From Verrucosispora sp. NA02020 (lineage in GTDB: Bacteria > Actinomycetota > Actinomycetes > Mycobacteriales > Micromonosporaceae), in contig NZ_CP054923.1 in NCBI RefSeq assembly GCF_013364215.1, positions 2,852,001-2,916,000 on the forward strand: 64,000 nt of DNA. The letters are read 5' to 3'. Below, one piece after another: positions 7,770-17,000 of this stretch. A model generated the notes under the pieces. That model had not been told where the DNA came from. It made no database searches and worked only from the letters and a program-made list of their open reading frames with translations. The first letter of the stretch is position 1. Each line of letters begins with the position of its first letter. A program made the translations under genes and the position numbers.

Positions 7770-8108
7770 ATGACGACGCTGAACCGGCCGGGCACACCGG
7801 ATGGACATGTGTGCGGGATCGATGCCGCGATGGAGGTGATCGGCGGCAAGTGGAAGGTGCTGATCCTCTGGGCTCTTGACGAGCACCCCTGCCGGCGGTT
7901 CGGCGAACTGCGTCGACTGCTTCCGGGGATCACCGAGAAGGTCCTGGCCTCACACCTGAGGGAGATGGAGGCGGACGGCGTCGTACGTCGTGTCTCCTTC
8001 GACGAGGTGCCGCCTCGCGTCGAGTATTCGCTGACCGAGAGCGGCGCGCGCCTCAACGACGCACTCGAGCCGCTGGCAGCGTGGGGGCGTGAGCGCTCGA
8101 CGGCGTGA
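7770..8108 (+). CDS. HxlR-family winged-helix transcriptional regulator
   Basis: 112-residue DNA-binding protein. It has the HxlR hallmarks: CGIDAAMEVIGGKWKVLILWAL with a conserved Cys at the start of helix 1, FGELRRLLPGITEKVLASHLREMEADGVV as the recognition helix, and the wing VPPRVEYSLTESG. Length is normal for the family. ATG 7770 gives the expected N-terminus. It is divergent from the imine-reductase-like gene and is its likely regulator. The cysteine at position 15 corresponds to the redox- or electrophile-sensing cysteine known in some HxlR members, so a thiol-reactive signal is possible. It ends before the terminator at 8174-8207. Confidence 0.93.
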   Translation: MTTLNRPGTPDGHVCGIDAAMEVIGGKWKVLILWALDEHPCRRFGELRRLLPGITEKVLASHLREMEADGVVRRVSFDEVPPRVEYSLTESGARLNDALEPLAAWGRERSTA

Positions 8109-8173
8109 TCAGTCCCAGGAGAGGGCTGGCCAGTGGGGGAGACGGCGGTCCCCGGGATGGGGCGGCGCGCGAA

Positions 8174-8207
8174 CAGGGGCCCGGCAGCGTGTGCTGCCAG
8201 GCCCCTG
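8174..8207. terminator. strong bidirectional hairpin terminator
   Basis: CAGGGGCCCGGCAGC (8174-8188), loop GTGT, then GCTGCCAGGCCCCTG (8193-8207): a 15-bp stem with a single mismatch. It lies between convergent genes ending at 8108 (+) and 8220 (-). There is no long T-run, as is usual in high-GC actinobacteria. Confidence 0.85.
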
Positions 8208-8219
8208 GTGCGTGATCGG

Positions 8220-9722
8220 TCAGGCGCAGGTGTTGCCGTTGAGGGTGAACGGTGCCGGCGTGTTCGGCGTGCCGGTGGCGTTGAAGCCGAAGGTGACGGC
8301 CCCGCCGTTCGGGATGCTGGCGTTGTAGGCCAGGTTCGACGCCGTGACCGCGGTGCCGTTCTGGGTGACCGCGGCGTTCCACGGGGTGGTGACGGTGCTG
8401 CCGGCCGGCAGGTTCCAGGTCAACTGCCAGCCGTTGACGGCGGCGGCCGAGTTGTAGACGGTCACGTTCGCGGTGTACCCGCCCGACCAGGTGGTGACCT
8501 GGTAGGACACCTGGCAGGTGGCCGGACCGGCGGTGGCGGTCACCGGGACGATGTCGCCGAAGTCGTCGCGGACGGTGGCGAAGTCCTGGAAACCGATGCC
8601 GGTGCCGGCGCCGCTGGTGTGGGTGCCGGCGGCCAACACGGAGCCGTTCGGGTTCACCTGGTAGAGCGGGCCGCCGCTGTCGCCGCCGTAACCGGTCTCC
8701 CCGCCGTCCAACTGGGTGGCCTCGACCAGGTCCTGCTCGTCGGTGTAGTGGAACTGCACCTCGAGGTTGCAGATCGGGGCGCCGTGGATCTCGGCGGTGG
8801 TCTGCCCGGACTGGCAGAGGATCTGGCCGGGGAAGACCTGGGTCCAGCCCGCCACCGGCACCGTCGTCGACTCGTGCAGGCCGCCGACGTACACGTCACT
8901 GCCGGCCGACGCCGCGCTGAGCAGGGCGATGTCGTGCGGCTCGTGGCGCTCGACGATGAACCCGATCGGGTCGCCGACGCCGTCGAACCACTCACCGCCG
9001 AGCGGCCCGCAGTGCGCGGCGGTCAGCACGTACGGGGTGTCGTCGGCGAGATCGCGCACCCCGAAGCCGGACGTGCAGAGGGCGCCGCCGCCGTTCCAGA
9101 TGCGTGCGCCACCCTTCCACGGGGCCGCGTCGTCGAAGCGGGTGGCGTGCTGCTCCAGCTTCTCCGCCGCGACGGTGCTGGTCTTGACGCCGGTGGCGGG
9201 CAGCGCCGGGACCTTCGCACCGCCGGTGGTGTCGACGGCGACCTCCAGCCCGCTGCCGTCGGTCTTGATCCGCACGGCGTGCGCGGCATCCGCACGATCC
9301 TTCGCCACGACCGGGCGCAGCTTCGCCGCCGCGGCCTGTAACTCTCTCCCGCTGTACCGGGCCGGCTCCACCCGTACCTCGGCGAGCTTCTCGACGCTTC
9401 TGACGGCGGTGGCGATGTCGGCCGGTACGGCTCCCTTCCACCAGAGCGTGACGTGGCCGTCGACCAGGCCGAGGCCGGCGTAACCACGCGGGGCACCTGC
9501 CTCCACGGCGGATCGGATGACGCTGGCGGCGTCGACGAGCGCCACCTGCCCGGCCATCCGCTCCTGTACGGCGGGTGACAGTCTCTCGAACAGATTCGCG
9601 GCGGGTACGCCGGATGGCGCGGCCGGCGGGGCGGCGGCGACACCGCCCGTGGTCAGGCCGACAGTGGACAGCGCGAGCGTGGTGGCAGCGGCCACTCGCA
9701 GGGCGGTTCGGAAGGTCTGCAT
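8220..9722 (-). CDS. secreted S1-family serine protease with C-terminal family 2 cellulose-binding domain
   Basis: 500-residue exported protease. A Sec signal peptide covers residues 1-31 (ends GVAAAPPA). Residues ~45-180 form the alpha-lytic/streptogrisin-type pro-region, containing LVDGHVTLWWKG and two short alpha/beta subrepeats. The catalytic triad is His237 (TAAHCG), Asp264 (HDIALL) and Ser349 (GGDSGGP); Cys pairs around 216/238 and 303/318 fit S1 disulfides. Residues 403-499 form a CBM2-like domain bounded by Cys403 and Cys499, with Trp residues in TTWSGGYTANV and VNGWQLTWNLP for carbohydrate binding. The combination suggests a protease anchored to plant or fungal polysaccharide. It is monocistronic, ending at the hairpin. 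Confidence 0.93.
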   Translation of the reverse strand: MQTFRTALRVAAATTLALSTVGLTTGGVAAAPPAAPSGVPAANLFERLSPAVQERMAGQVALVDAASVIRSAVEAGAPRGYAGLGLVDGHVTLWWKGAVPADIATAVRSVEKLAEVRVEPARYSGRELQAAAAKLRPVVAKDRADAAHAVRIKTDGSGLEVAVDTTGGAKVPALPATGVKTSTVAAEKLEQHATRFDDAAPWKGGARIWNGGGALCTSGFGVRDLADDTPYVLTAAHCGPLGGEWFDGVGDPIGFIVERHEPHDIALLSAASAGSDVYVGGLHESTTVPVAGWTQVFPGQILCQSGQTTAEIHGAPICNLEVQFHYTDEQDLVEATQLDGGETGYGGDSGGPLYQVNPNGSVLAAGTHTSGAGTGIGFQDFATVRDDFGDIVPVTATAGPATCQVSYQVTTWSGGYTANVTVYNSAAAVNGWQLTWNLPAGSTVTTPWNAAVTQNGTAVTASNLAYNASIPNGGAVTFGFNATGTPNTPAPFTLNGNTCA

Positions 9723-9881
9723 GGCCCAGAGTCAACCGAGAGTGACGACGCAGAACCATGCAGAAAGACCGGCAACTTCACCGTGAGCATGTGGCCAGTA
9801 ACACAACGCCAGCGCTGCTCCTACCGGAGCGTAATCACTAGCGTCGCTGGGGACGGCCGAACACACACCGGGGACGGGGCT

Positions 9882-11027
9882 GTGAGTGACGACGGACGAC
9901 TCGCCGGCGGTTCCGCGCTGAGGGCGCTGCGTACCGCCGCCGGACTGACCATCGACGACCTGGCCGCACGATCGGGCGTCAGCCTGCGCACCATCGGCGG
10001 CATCGAGCGGGGACGCATCCGCCGCCCGCACGAGGGCACCCTCACGGCGCTGGCCGAGGCCCTGCGCCTCGGGCCGGACGACGGTGATCGGCTGCGCGCC
10101 GCGGTCCGGATCGAGCCGGCGGTGATCGGCCTACCCAGACTGACACCCTGCTTCACCGGGCGCGACGACGACCTCGACCGGCTGACCGGCGCCGTGTCCC
10201 GACACCGGGTGATCGAACTGGCCGGGCTACCGGGCATCGGCAAGAGCGCCCTGGCGGCACAGGCCGCCACCAGACTGAGCGGCGACTTCCCCGACGGGGT
10301 GCGCTTCGTTGCGCTGCGCGGCTCGTCCGCCCCGCACCCCGCCGCGCTGGCCCGGGACCTGGCCCGCTCGCTCGGCGCTGACCTGCCCGACGACGACGCT
10401 GGTGCGGTCGTGGCGTGGCGGCGGCTGCTCGACGAGCGGCGCGTGCTCCTGATCCTCGACGATGCGACCGACGCGGTCCGGCTGGCACCGCTGCTGCCGC
10501 ACCGGGGGGAGTCGGTGGCGGTCGTGACCACGTCCGGGCCGCTGAGCCTGCCACCGAGGCGCGCCCGGCGGGTCCTCACACCGTTGCCCGTGCCGGACGC
10601 CGAACTGGCGCTGCACCGGATGATCGGACCGGCGGTCCCGGACGCCGGCATAGCCGAGCTGGCGCGGCACTGCCACGGCCTTCCGCTGGCGCTGCGCATC
10701 GTGGCGAACCGGGTCCGTACCCGGCACGGATGGTCGATCGCGCGCCTCACCGCGCAACTCGCCCGGCCGGGACGGCACCTGGAGGCCCTCACCGCCGGAG
10801 ACCTGTCGGTGGGCGCGGCCCTCGACCGCGGTTACCGGCAGATGCCGGAGTCGCTGCGCGCGGCGGTCCGCGCGCTGGCCGCGCCGACGCCACCGGCGGC
10901 AGCGCTCGCCGACCTGGCCGGCTGCGGATGGATCGCTCCCCACCACGAGGTCAATCCGATCCTGCACGCGTTCGCGGTCGCCCGCACCCGGGACGTTCGT
11001 CCGGCGGTGCCGTCCACCGCAGCCTGA
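9882..11027 (+). CDS. XRE-type HTH fused to a STAND/NB-ARC ATPase (short form)
   Basis: Predicted 381-residue regulator. Residues ~10-65 are an XRE helix-turn-helix (ALRTAAGLTIDDLAARSGVS). Then CFTGRDDDLDRL leads into an NB-ARC module with P-loop GLPGIGKS (115-122), Walker B-like VLLILDDATDAV, and GLPLAL near the winged-helix end. GTG 9882 is preferred because it places the HTH at the N-terminus; in-frame GTG 9783 would add 33 unlikely residues. It ends without the TPR region of its 769-residue neighbour, so it is either a genuinely short form or a truncated copy. It is convergent with that neighbour, with only 72 bases between. Target genes are unknown. Confidence 0.75.
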   Translation: MSDDGRLAGGSALRALRTAAGLTIDDLAARSGVSLRTIGGIERGRIRRPHEGTLTALAEALRLGPDDGDRLRAAVRIEPAVIGLPRLTPCFTGRDDDLDRLTGAVSRHRVIELAGLPGIGKSALAAQAATRLSGDFPDGVRFVALRGSSAPHPAALARDLARSLGADLPDDDAGAVVAWRRLLDERRVLLILDDATDAVRLAPLLPHRGESVAVVTTSGPLSLPPRRARRVLTPLPVPDAELALHRMIGPAVPDAGIAELARHCHGLPLALRIVANRVRTRHGWSIARLTAQLARPGRHLEALTAGDLSVGAALDRGYRQMPESLRAAVRALAAPTPPAAALADLAGCGWIAPHHEVNPILHAFAVARTRDVRPAVPSTAA

Positions 11028-11099
11028 CCCGGCTGCGGCCCACCGGTCCGCACGCACCCTGCGGCTCTGCACACCTGCGCCACACCGGGCCGCCGTAGC

Positions 11100-13409
11100 T
11101 TAACCCCTTTCCGCACCGGCCTTCAGTTCGGCCTGCGCCGCACCGGCCTTCAGTTCGGCCTGCGCCGCACCGGCCTTCAGTTCGGCCTGCGCCGCACGGG
11201 CGTTCAGTTCGGCCTGCGCCGCACGGGCGCGAGCGACGCTCTCGGCATCACCGAGGACCCCGGCCAGCTCGATCGCCACCGCCAGGTGCTCACCCGCCTC
11301 CGCGCTGCGGCCGGTCCGGCGCAGCGCCTCGGCCAGCTCGATCAGCGCCCCCAGCTCCTGGGTCCGTAGCCCGCAGGCGCGCGCGCCCGCCACCGCCTCG
11401 CCGAGGATGCCGACCGCCTCACCCCAGCGCCCCAGATCCGCCAGGTTCAACCCGATCCACCGGCAGGTGATCGCGTCCGAGTAGGCGCGCGGCACCGCAG
11501 CGATCGGAAAACTCGTGTCGCGCAGGAGCCGCAGCGTCCGCCGGTGCACCCGCAGCGCGTCCGGCGTGCGGCCGAGCGCCCGCAGCGCGATGCCGAGCAT
11601 CGACATGGCCTGCGCCGTGCCCTCGTGGTCCCCGGCCGCGCGCAGCACGCCGCCTCCCCGCCGTAGCAGCCGCTGGGCCGCGTCGAAGTCGCGCAGCCGT
11701 AGTTGCGCCGAGGCGGCGTACAGCAGCGCCCAGCCCTGCTGGGCACGGTCACCGGCGCGCCTTGCCGACCGCAGCGCCGCCTGGGCGGTGGCCAGGCCGG
11801 CGGAGGCGTCGTTCAGACAGAGCGTCTGCGCCCAGGAGAGATAGTTCAGGTGCGTGGCCTGCCGGGCCAGGTCGCCGGTGCGGGTCGCCGCCTCGGCGGC
11901 CAGCCGGAAGACCTCCGGCCAGATGTCCAGATAGATCCGCTGGTCGGAGAACCAGTGCAACGCGTCGGAGACCGCCACGACGAGATCGTCCTGCCCGCTC
12001 TCGGCCGCGATCCGCAGCGCCGGGAGCCAGTTCGCCCGCTCGGCGTCGAGCCAGTCACGGGCCCGGTCCGCGTCCGAGTCGTCATCCGCCGCCGGCCCAC
12101 CGGGCTCGAAGTGCCGCCCGGCTCGCACGGTCGCCTCCAACAGCCAGGTCACCAGGCTCTCCCGCAGCGCCGGCACGGCCGACGGTTCGTCCCGCTCCAG
12201 ACAGGTCGCGGCGAAGTCACGGACCAGGTCGTGCAGGCCGTAACGGTCCGGTGGTCGGAGCCCGAGCAGCCCGGACTCGACCAGCCCGTCGAGCCGATCC
12301 TCGGCCTCGGCCAACTCGACCCCACACACGGCGGCGGCGGCGTCCGCCGTGAAGTCCGGACCCGGAATCAGCGCCAGTCGCCGCAGCGTCGCGCGCCCGG
12401 TCACCGGGAGCCAGCGGTACGACAACGCGAGCGCCGCAGACAGGCCGGAGTCGTCACCCTCGATGACGGCGACGCGGTCCCGGGCCTGTGCGAGCCGAGC
12501 GTTCAGGTCGGAGACGGTGAGCGTCGGGTCGTCGCGTAGCCGCTGCCCGGCGATCCGCATCGCGAGCGGCAGGTGCCCACAGTGCCCGGCCAGTGCGGTG
12601 ATCCGCTCCGGCGCGACGCCCTCGACCCGGCCGATGGTCCGCAGCAGCACCGTCGACTCGGCCGGAGACAGCGGCTCCTGCGGCAGCCAGTGCACCGCCT
12701 CCAACCCGCTGAGCCACCGCCGACAGGTGAGCAGCACAAGGGCCGGGCCGTCGCCGGGCAACAACGGCCGTACCTGCTCCTCGGAGGCCGCATTGTCCAG
12801 CACCAGCAGCGCTCGCCGGTGTCGCAGCAGCCCACGGTAGATCCGGGCCCGGTCGTCGACGTCGGTCGGTATCCGCGACTCGCTCAAGCCGAGTGCCAGC
12901 AGCAGCCGTTGCAACACCTCACCGGCGGTCGCCGGGTGCTGATGCGTGCCGCGCAGGTCGACGAAGAACCGCCCGTCCGGGTACCGGTCGGCGAGGTCGT
13001 GGGCCGCGCGCAGCGCCAGCGCCGTCTTGCCCACGCCGGGCTGGCCGGTCAGCACCGCGACGACGGCCGAGGGCTGTGCCGACTCGGCGAGGTCACCGAG
13101 CCTGCCGAGTGCCTCCGCCCGACCGGTGAAGTCTGCGGGCGGTGCCGGCATCGGGCACGGTCCGGGCGACAGGCGGCCGGCGTCGGCGGTCTGCTCGATC
13201 AGGGCGCGGTCGGCGGAGGGCGGCGCCAACACGTCGAGGACTGCGGTCAGGGTCCGGCGCTGCGGCCGGCGGACCAGGTCACGCTCCAGGTTGCTCAGCG
13301 CCCGGGTGCTCACGCCCGATCGGTCGGCGAGTTCCTCGATCGTCAGCCCGGCCGCCACCCGATGGTGCCGCAACAGCCGCCCCAGACTGGTGTCCTCGCC
13401 CACCCGCAC
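11100..13409 (-). CDS. XRE-HTH/NB-ARC/TPR STAND regulator with repeat-encoded C-terminal tail
   Basis: 769-residue AfsR-like regulator without the SARP domain. Order: XRE HTH (~10-60, LTIEELADRSGVSTRALSNLERD), NB-ARC ATPase with P-loop GQPGVGKT (122-129), Walker B ALLVLDNAASEEQV and GHLPLAMRIAG, a winged-helix segment (GLHDLVRDFAA), then ~300 residues of TPR-like helices. The last ~40 residues are copies of a 9-residue unit, AGAAQAELK, encoded by a 27-bp DNA repeat. Start is GTG 13409 (or GTG 13403). It could be co-transcribed with the DUF4260 gene 51 bases upstream. STAND proteins of this layout act as ATP-dependent signalling switches or transcription factors; the ligand is not evident. Confidence 0.85.
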   Translation of the reverse strand: MRVGEDTSLGRLLRHHRVAAGLTIEELADRSGVSTRALSNLERDLVRRPQRRTLTAVLDVLAPPSADRALIEQTADAGRLSPGPCPMPAPPADFTGRAEALGRLGDLAESAQPSAVVAVLTGQPGVGKTALALRAAHDLADRYPDGRFFVDLRGTHQHPATAGEVLQRLLLALGLSESRIPTDVDDRARIYRGLLRHRRALLVLDNAASEEQVRPLLPGDGPALVLLTCRRWLSGLEAVHWLPQEPLSPAESTVLLRTIGRVEGVAPERITALAGHCGHLPLAMRIAGQRLRDDPTLTVSDLNARLAQARDRVAVIEGDDSGLSAALALSYRWLPVTGRATLRRLALIPGPDFTADAAAAVCGVELAEAEDRLDGLVESGLLGLRPPDRYGLHDLVRDFAATCLERDEPSAVPALRESLVTWLLEATVRAGRHFEPGGPAADDDSDADRARDWLDAERANWLPALRIAAESGQDDLVVAVSDALHWFSDQRIYLDIWPEVFRLAAEAATRTGDLARQATHLNYLSWAQTLCLNDASAGLATAQAALRSARRAGDRAQQGWALLYAASAQLRLRDFDAAQRLLRRGGGVLRAAGDHEGTAQAMSMLGIALRALGRTPDALRVHRRTLRLLRDTSFPIAAVPRAYSDAITCRWIGLNLADLGRWGEAVGILGEAVAGARACGLRTQELGALIELAEALRRTGRSAEAGEHLAVAIELAGVLGDAESVARARAAQAELNARAAQAELKAGAAQAELKAGAAQAELKAGAERG
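11116..11223. repeat. 27-bp tandem repeat, four units, in coding sequence
   Basis: Four adjacent 27-base units: three identical (11116-11142, 11143-11169, 11170-11196) and one with two substitutions (11197-11223), followed by the start of a fifth that diverges. The unit begins CCGGCCTTCAGTTCGG and is an exact multiple of three, so copy changes keep the frame. On the minus strand it encodes an Ala/Glu/Leu/Lys heptad-like helix at the C-terminus of the STAND protein. Near-perfect identity indicates recent slippage expansion. Confidence 0.95.
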
Positions 13410-13460
13410 CCCGATCCCCGTGTCCGTACTACGTGGACGGTGCCATCGTATCGACGGGTC

Positions 13461-13892
13461 TCATGATCTTGTGTTATCCCGTTCCTGTCGGCGGGTCAGC
13501 GCGGCCTGTCGAGCTTTCCCGATCAGACCGAGATGGGTGTGTTCGAAGCCCTCTGCCGTCTTGAGTCCGTAGCCGACGGCGCGGTCGACGGCGATGTGGA
13601 ACGCCCACGCCACGGCCAGGATGCCGATCCAGTCGATCCGGTCACCGAACCCGGCCGCGACCACGGCCACCACGCCCAGCGCGGCGGGCACCAGATAGGA
13701 GTGCGCCAGGTTGTAGCAGGCGGCGCCGAGACGCGGGCCGCGCAGGTAGCCGAGCATGGACAGGTCGAAGACGAGGAAGAGCGCGAGCAGTGACCACCAC
13801 GGGTACCCCACGGCGACGGTCACCACGACGGCGAGGGCCGCCACGGCAGCGGCCTCGACACGCTGCACGACGACCGGGCTCAGGTACGCCAT
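13461..13892 (-). CDS. DUF4260-like small integral membrane protein
   Basis: 143 residues with four predicted transmembrane helices (VEAAAVAALAVVVTVAVG, WWSLLALFLVFDLSMLGYL, LVPAALGVVAVVAAGF and WIGILAVAWAFHIAVDRAVG). The motif HIAVDRAVGYGLK followed by F.HTHLG near the C-terminus is typical of DUF4260 proteins; function is unknown. ATG 13892 is chosen because an upstream extension would be polar and unlike the family. It is divergent from the LAL regulator gene. Confidence 0.8.
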   Translation of the reverse strand: MAYLSPVVVQRVEAAAVAALAVVVTVAVGYPWWSLLALFLVFDLSMLGYLRGPRLGAACYNLAHSYLVPAALGVVAVVAAGFGDRIDWIGILAVAWAFHIAVDRAVGYGLKTAEGFEHTHLGLIGKARQAALTRRQERDNTRS

Positions 13893-14038
13893 CTCACACC
13901 TCGATGTCGATGTCGGTCGGAAGGTCGGGTGGACGTTACCGTCGTCGGAGGCGACCAGGTGCCCGTACACCCCTGACCGCACCTCGGGAAGTTGTGTACT
14001 CAGAGCGTTGAATCGCTCACCCAGCGTAGATCATCGAT

Positions 14039-14055
14039 TACAATCTATTTCTGTG
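14039..14055 (+). promoter_or_regulatory. -10 element with probable leaderless GTG start of the LAL regulator
   Basis: TACAAT (14039-14044) is followed eight bases later by the GTG at 14053, the distance expected if transcription starts at or next to the start codon. No Shine-Dalgarno sequence precedes the GTG. No convincing -35 is present at 17-18 bases, so the promoter may need an activator. Confidence 0.5.
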
Positions 14056-17000
14056 GTGGGTGGGGAAGCCGACGGCGTGTCCAACGCGTCACACGGTCGG
14101 ACGACGATCGGGAGGCAACCAGGTCGAGCGAGCGACCCCCTGGTCGGCCGGGACGGCGAACTCCACCGCCTGGACCAGGCGATCGGGCGCCTCACCGACG
14201 GGGCCCAACTGATAGAGATCAGCGGCGACCCCGGCATCGGCAAGTCCCACCTGCTCGCGGAGCTGACGCACCGGTGCCAGCGTCGCAGCCTTCCGGTGCT
14301 CACCGGCCGGGTCCCACCGGGCGGAGCGGTCTTCCCGTTCGGCGCCCTCATCGACGCCCTGGACGACCGGCTCCGTACGGTGCGGGCAGACGCCTGGGGC
14401 GCCCTGCCGACCCACGACGCCCGGGTACTGGCCGACATCTTCCCGAGTTTCCCGTATCGCACCGAGAACGGACCCGCGCCGCCGACGGTGCCGCACTTCC
14501 GACGTCTGCGCGCCATCCGGTCCATGCTGGAGGTCCTGGCATCGACGGGACCTCTGGTGGTGATCCTCGACGACCTGCACCGCGCCGACGACGACACCAT
14601 CGACGCACTCTGCTACCTGGTGCAGTCCCCGCCGCAGGCGGCGACGCTGCTGGCGTTCGGCTACCGCACCCGTCAGGCACCACCGAGACTGCGCGGCGCG
14701 GCGGCCAGAACGGGCACCTCGCTGGTGCGGCTACCGCTCACACCCCTGTCGCCGACCGCCGTACGCACCCTGCTCGCCGACTGTGTCTCGGACGCCGAGA
14801 GTGACGAACTGTACCGATGCAGCGGCGGCAATCCCCGCTACCTGTGGGCACTGCTCGACGGCGCGCGCGCCTCGACGCACGACCTGACGCCCGCGCGGGG
14901 GACCGCTTTCCCCGTCACGGGGACGGCACCGGAACCCGCCACCGCGCAGCCCGGCCGGACCTACTCGGCAGCGGAGACCGCGATCGCCGCCGAGCTGGAC
15001 GAACTCTCCAGCCAGAGTCGGCTCGCCGCAGCGGGAGCAGCGGTGGTCGGTGAGGTCTTCGACCTGCCGGCCGTCGGGGTGGTCGCCGAACTCGTCGAGG
15101 AGACCGTCCGTCGCACGATCGACGAGTTGGCCGGCGCCGACATCGTCCGGCACGTGCCGGACACGACCCGGTTCAGGTTCCGCCATCCTCTCGTCCGCCA
15201 CGTGGTGTACCACGGCAGCCAACCCGGATGGCGGCTCGGCGCCCATGCCCGGGCCGCCGCCGCGCTGGCCGGTACCCCGGACGAGGAGGTCGCCCGGGCG
15301 CCGCACCTGGCACTGGTGGCCACCCCCGACGACGCCACCGCACCCGGCACGCTCCGCCGCGCCGCCGCAGCCGTCGAGCGCGACTCCCCGGAGACGGCCG
15401 CCCGGTGGCGTCAGGCAGCGCTGCGGCTGACGTCGGTCGCCGGCAGCCCACCGGCCGACCGGCACCTCCTCCTGCGCCAGGTCGCCACGGCCTACGCCGC
15501 CGCCGGACGGCCCCGGCACGCCCGGGACATGCTGCTGGCCGCGTTACGGCAGCCGGTCGCGACACCGCCCGCCGAACGGGCCGATCTGGTCATCCGATGC
15601 GTACGGCTGTGCCTGTCGCTCGGCGAGCCCGCGCCCGCCCGCGACCTGCTCGCGGAAGAGGTCACCCCGCCGGATCCGTCCTGCCGGTCCAGCCGGGTGA
15701 ACCTGCTGCTGGAGCAGGCGTTCCTGGAACTGGCCGACGGATCGGCCGTGGCGGCTCGGGCAGCCGCCATCACGGCACTGCGGCTGGCACAGGACGACCG
15801 GCCGAGGACGACGGAGCACATCCGCGTCAAGGCGGTGCTCGCCGCCGCCGACGGGCTGACCGGCGCCTTCGTGTCGGCGGCGGCGACGCTGACCGACGTG
15901 GTGCCCCTGCTGGACGCCACGGGCGACGCAGAACTGGCCGCCCACCCCGACGCGATCTACTGGATCGGCTGGAGCGAGTTCGCGCTGGAGCGCTACCCCG
16001 ACGCGCTGCGGCACCTGGAGCGGGTCAGGGCGAGTCCGACCGATCGCCCGGCCCGGGCAGCCCGGCCGGGACCCGATGTGGTGACGCTCTGCGACGCGCT
16101 GCTGGCGCGTACCTGGATCCTCGCCATCACCGGCCGCCACACCGTGGCCGTCGGTACCGCGGCCATGGCCGCCGACGTCGCCTACCGCTCCGGCAGCCCG
16201 CATCTGCGGCAACGGGCGGCGATCCTGCGCCGCTGGGTGGCGGCGGAGCGGGCCGGCAACCGTCCCGGCCCACGCGGCCCCGGCCCGGCGGACTCGGCCC
16301 CCGGTCGCTCGACCCGATGGTGTGCCGGGGGCTGTGCGGCCGGCACGTCGGGCCGCCCCGGGGACGCGATCGGCGGCTGCACGGACCTCTCCTGCTCCCC
16401 GTCGGCCGCCGACTCCGGTGGCTGGTCGGCCATGCTGACCCGCCTGATGCTCGCCGAACTGCGACTCGCCGGGGGCGATCCCCGGGGCTGCCTGGACCTG
16501 CTGACGACCGTGCCCGCGCTGACCTCGCTGCGCGGAGTCGACCCGGGAACCCGGATGGTCCACCAGGAACTGGTGGTGCGGGCGGCGGTCGCCGCCGGTG
16601 ACGTCACCGCAGTCACCGCGGCGGCCGTCGACGAGGTCGCCCCGGCCACGGGAACCACCCGCCAGCACGTCCCCGCCGAGCCGTTGAGCGGCCCGACCAC
16701 GGCGACGCGACCCCACGGGGCGGTCGGTCTCGCTCTCCTCGCCCGCGCACAGCTGCTCGTCACCGAGGAGCCGACCGCCGCTGCCGAGATGGCCGCTGCC
16801 GCCGCTGCCGAACTGGCCGCCGCCGGCCTGACCCCGGCGGCGAATCGGGCCCGCACCCTCGCCCGTCCCGCCGACCGGCAGGGCAGCCGGCGCGGCGGTG
16901 CGTCGGAGACCCGGCACCGGAACGGCCGTGCGGCACTGGCCGGTATGACGCGCCGGGAGCGGCAGGTCGCCGAACTGGTCCGCGAGGGCCTGACGAACCG

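Noticed and set aside
11116..11223. CRISPR-like array
   Set aside because: Units are contiguous with no spacers, in frame with a gene and a multiple of three; it is a coding tandem repeat.
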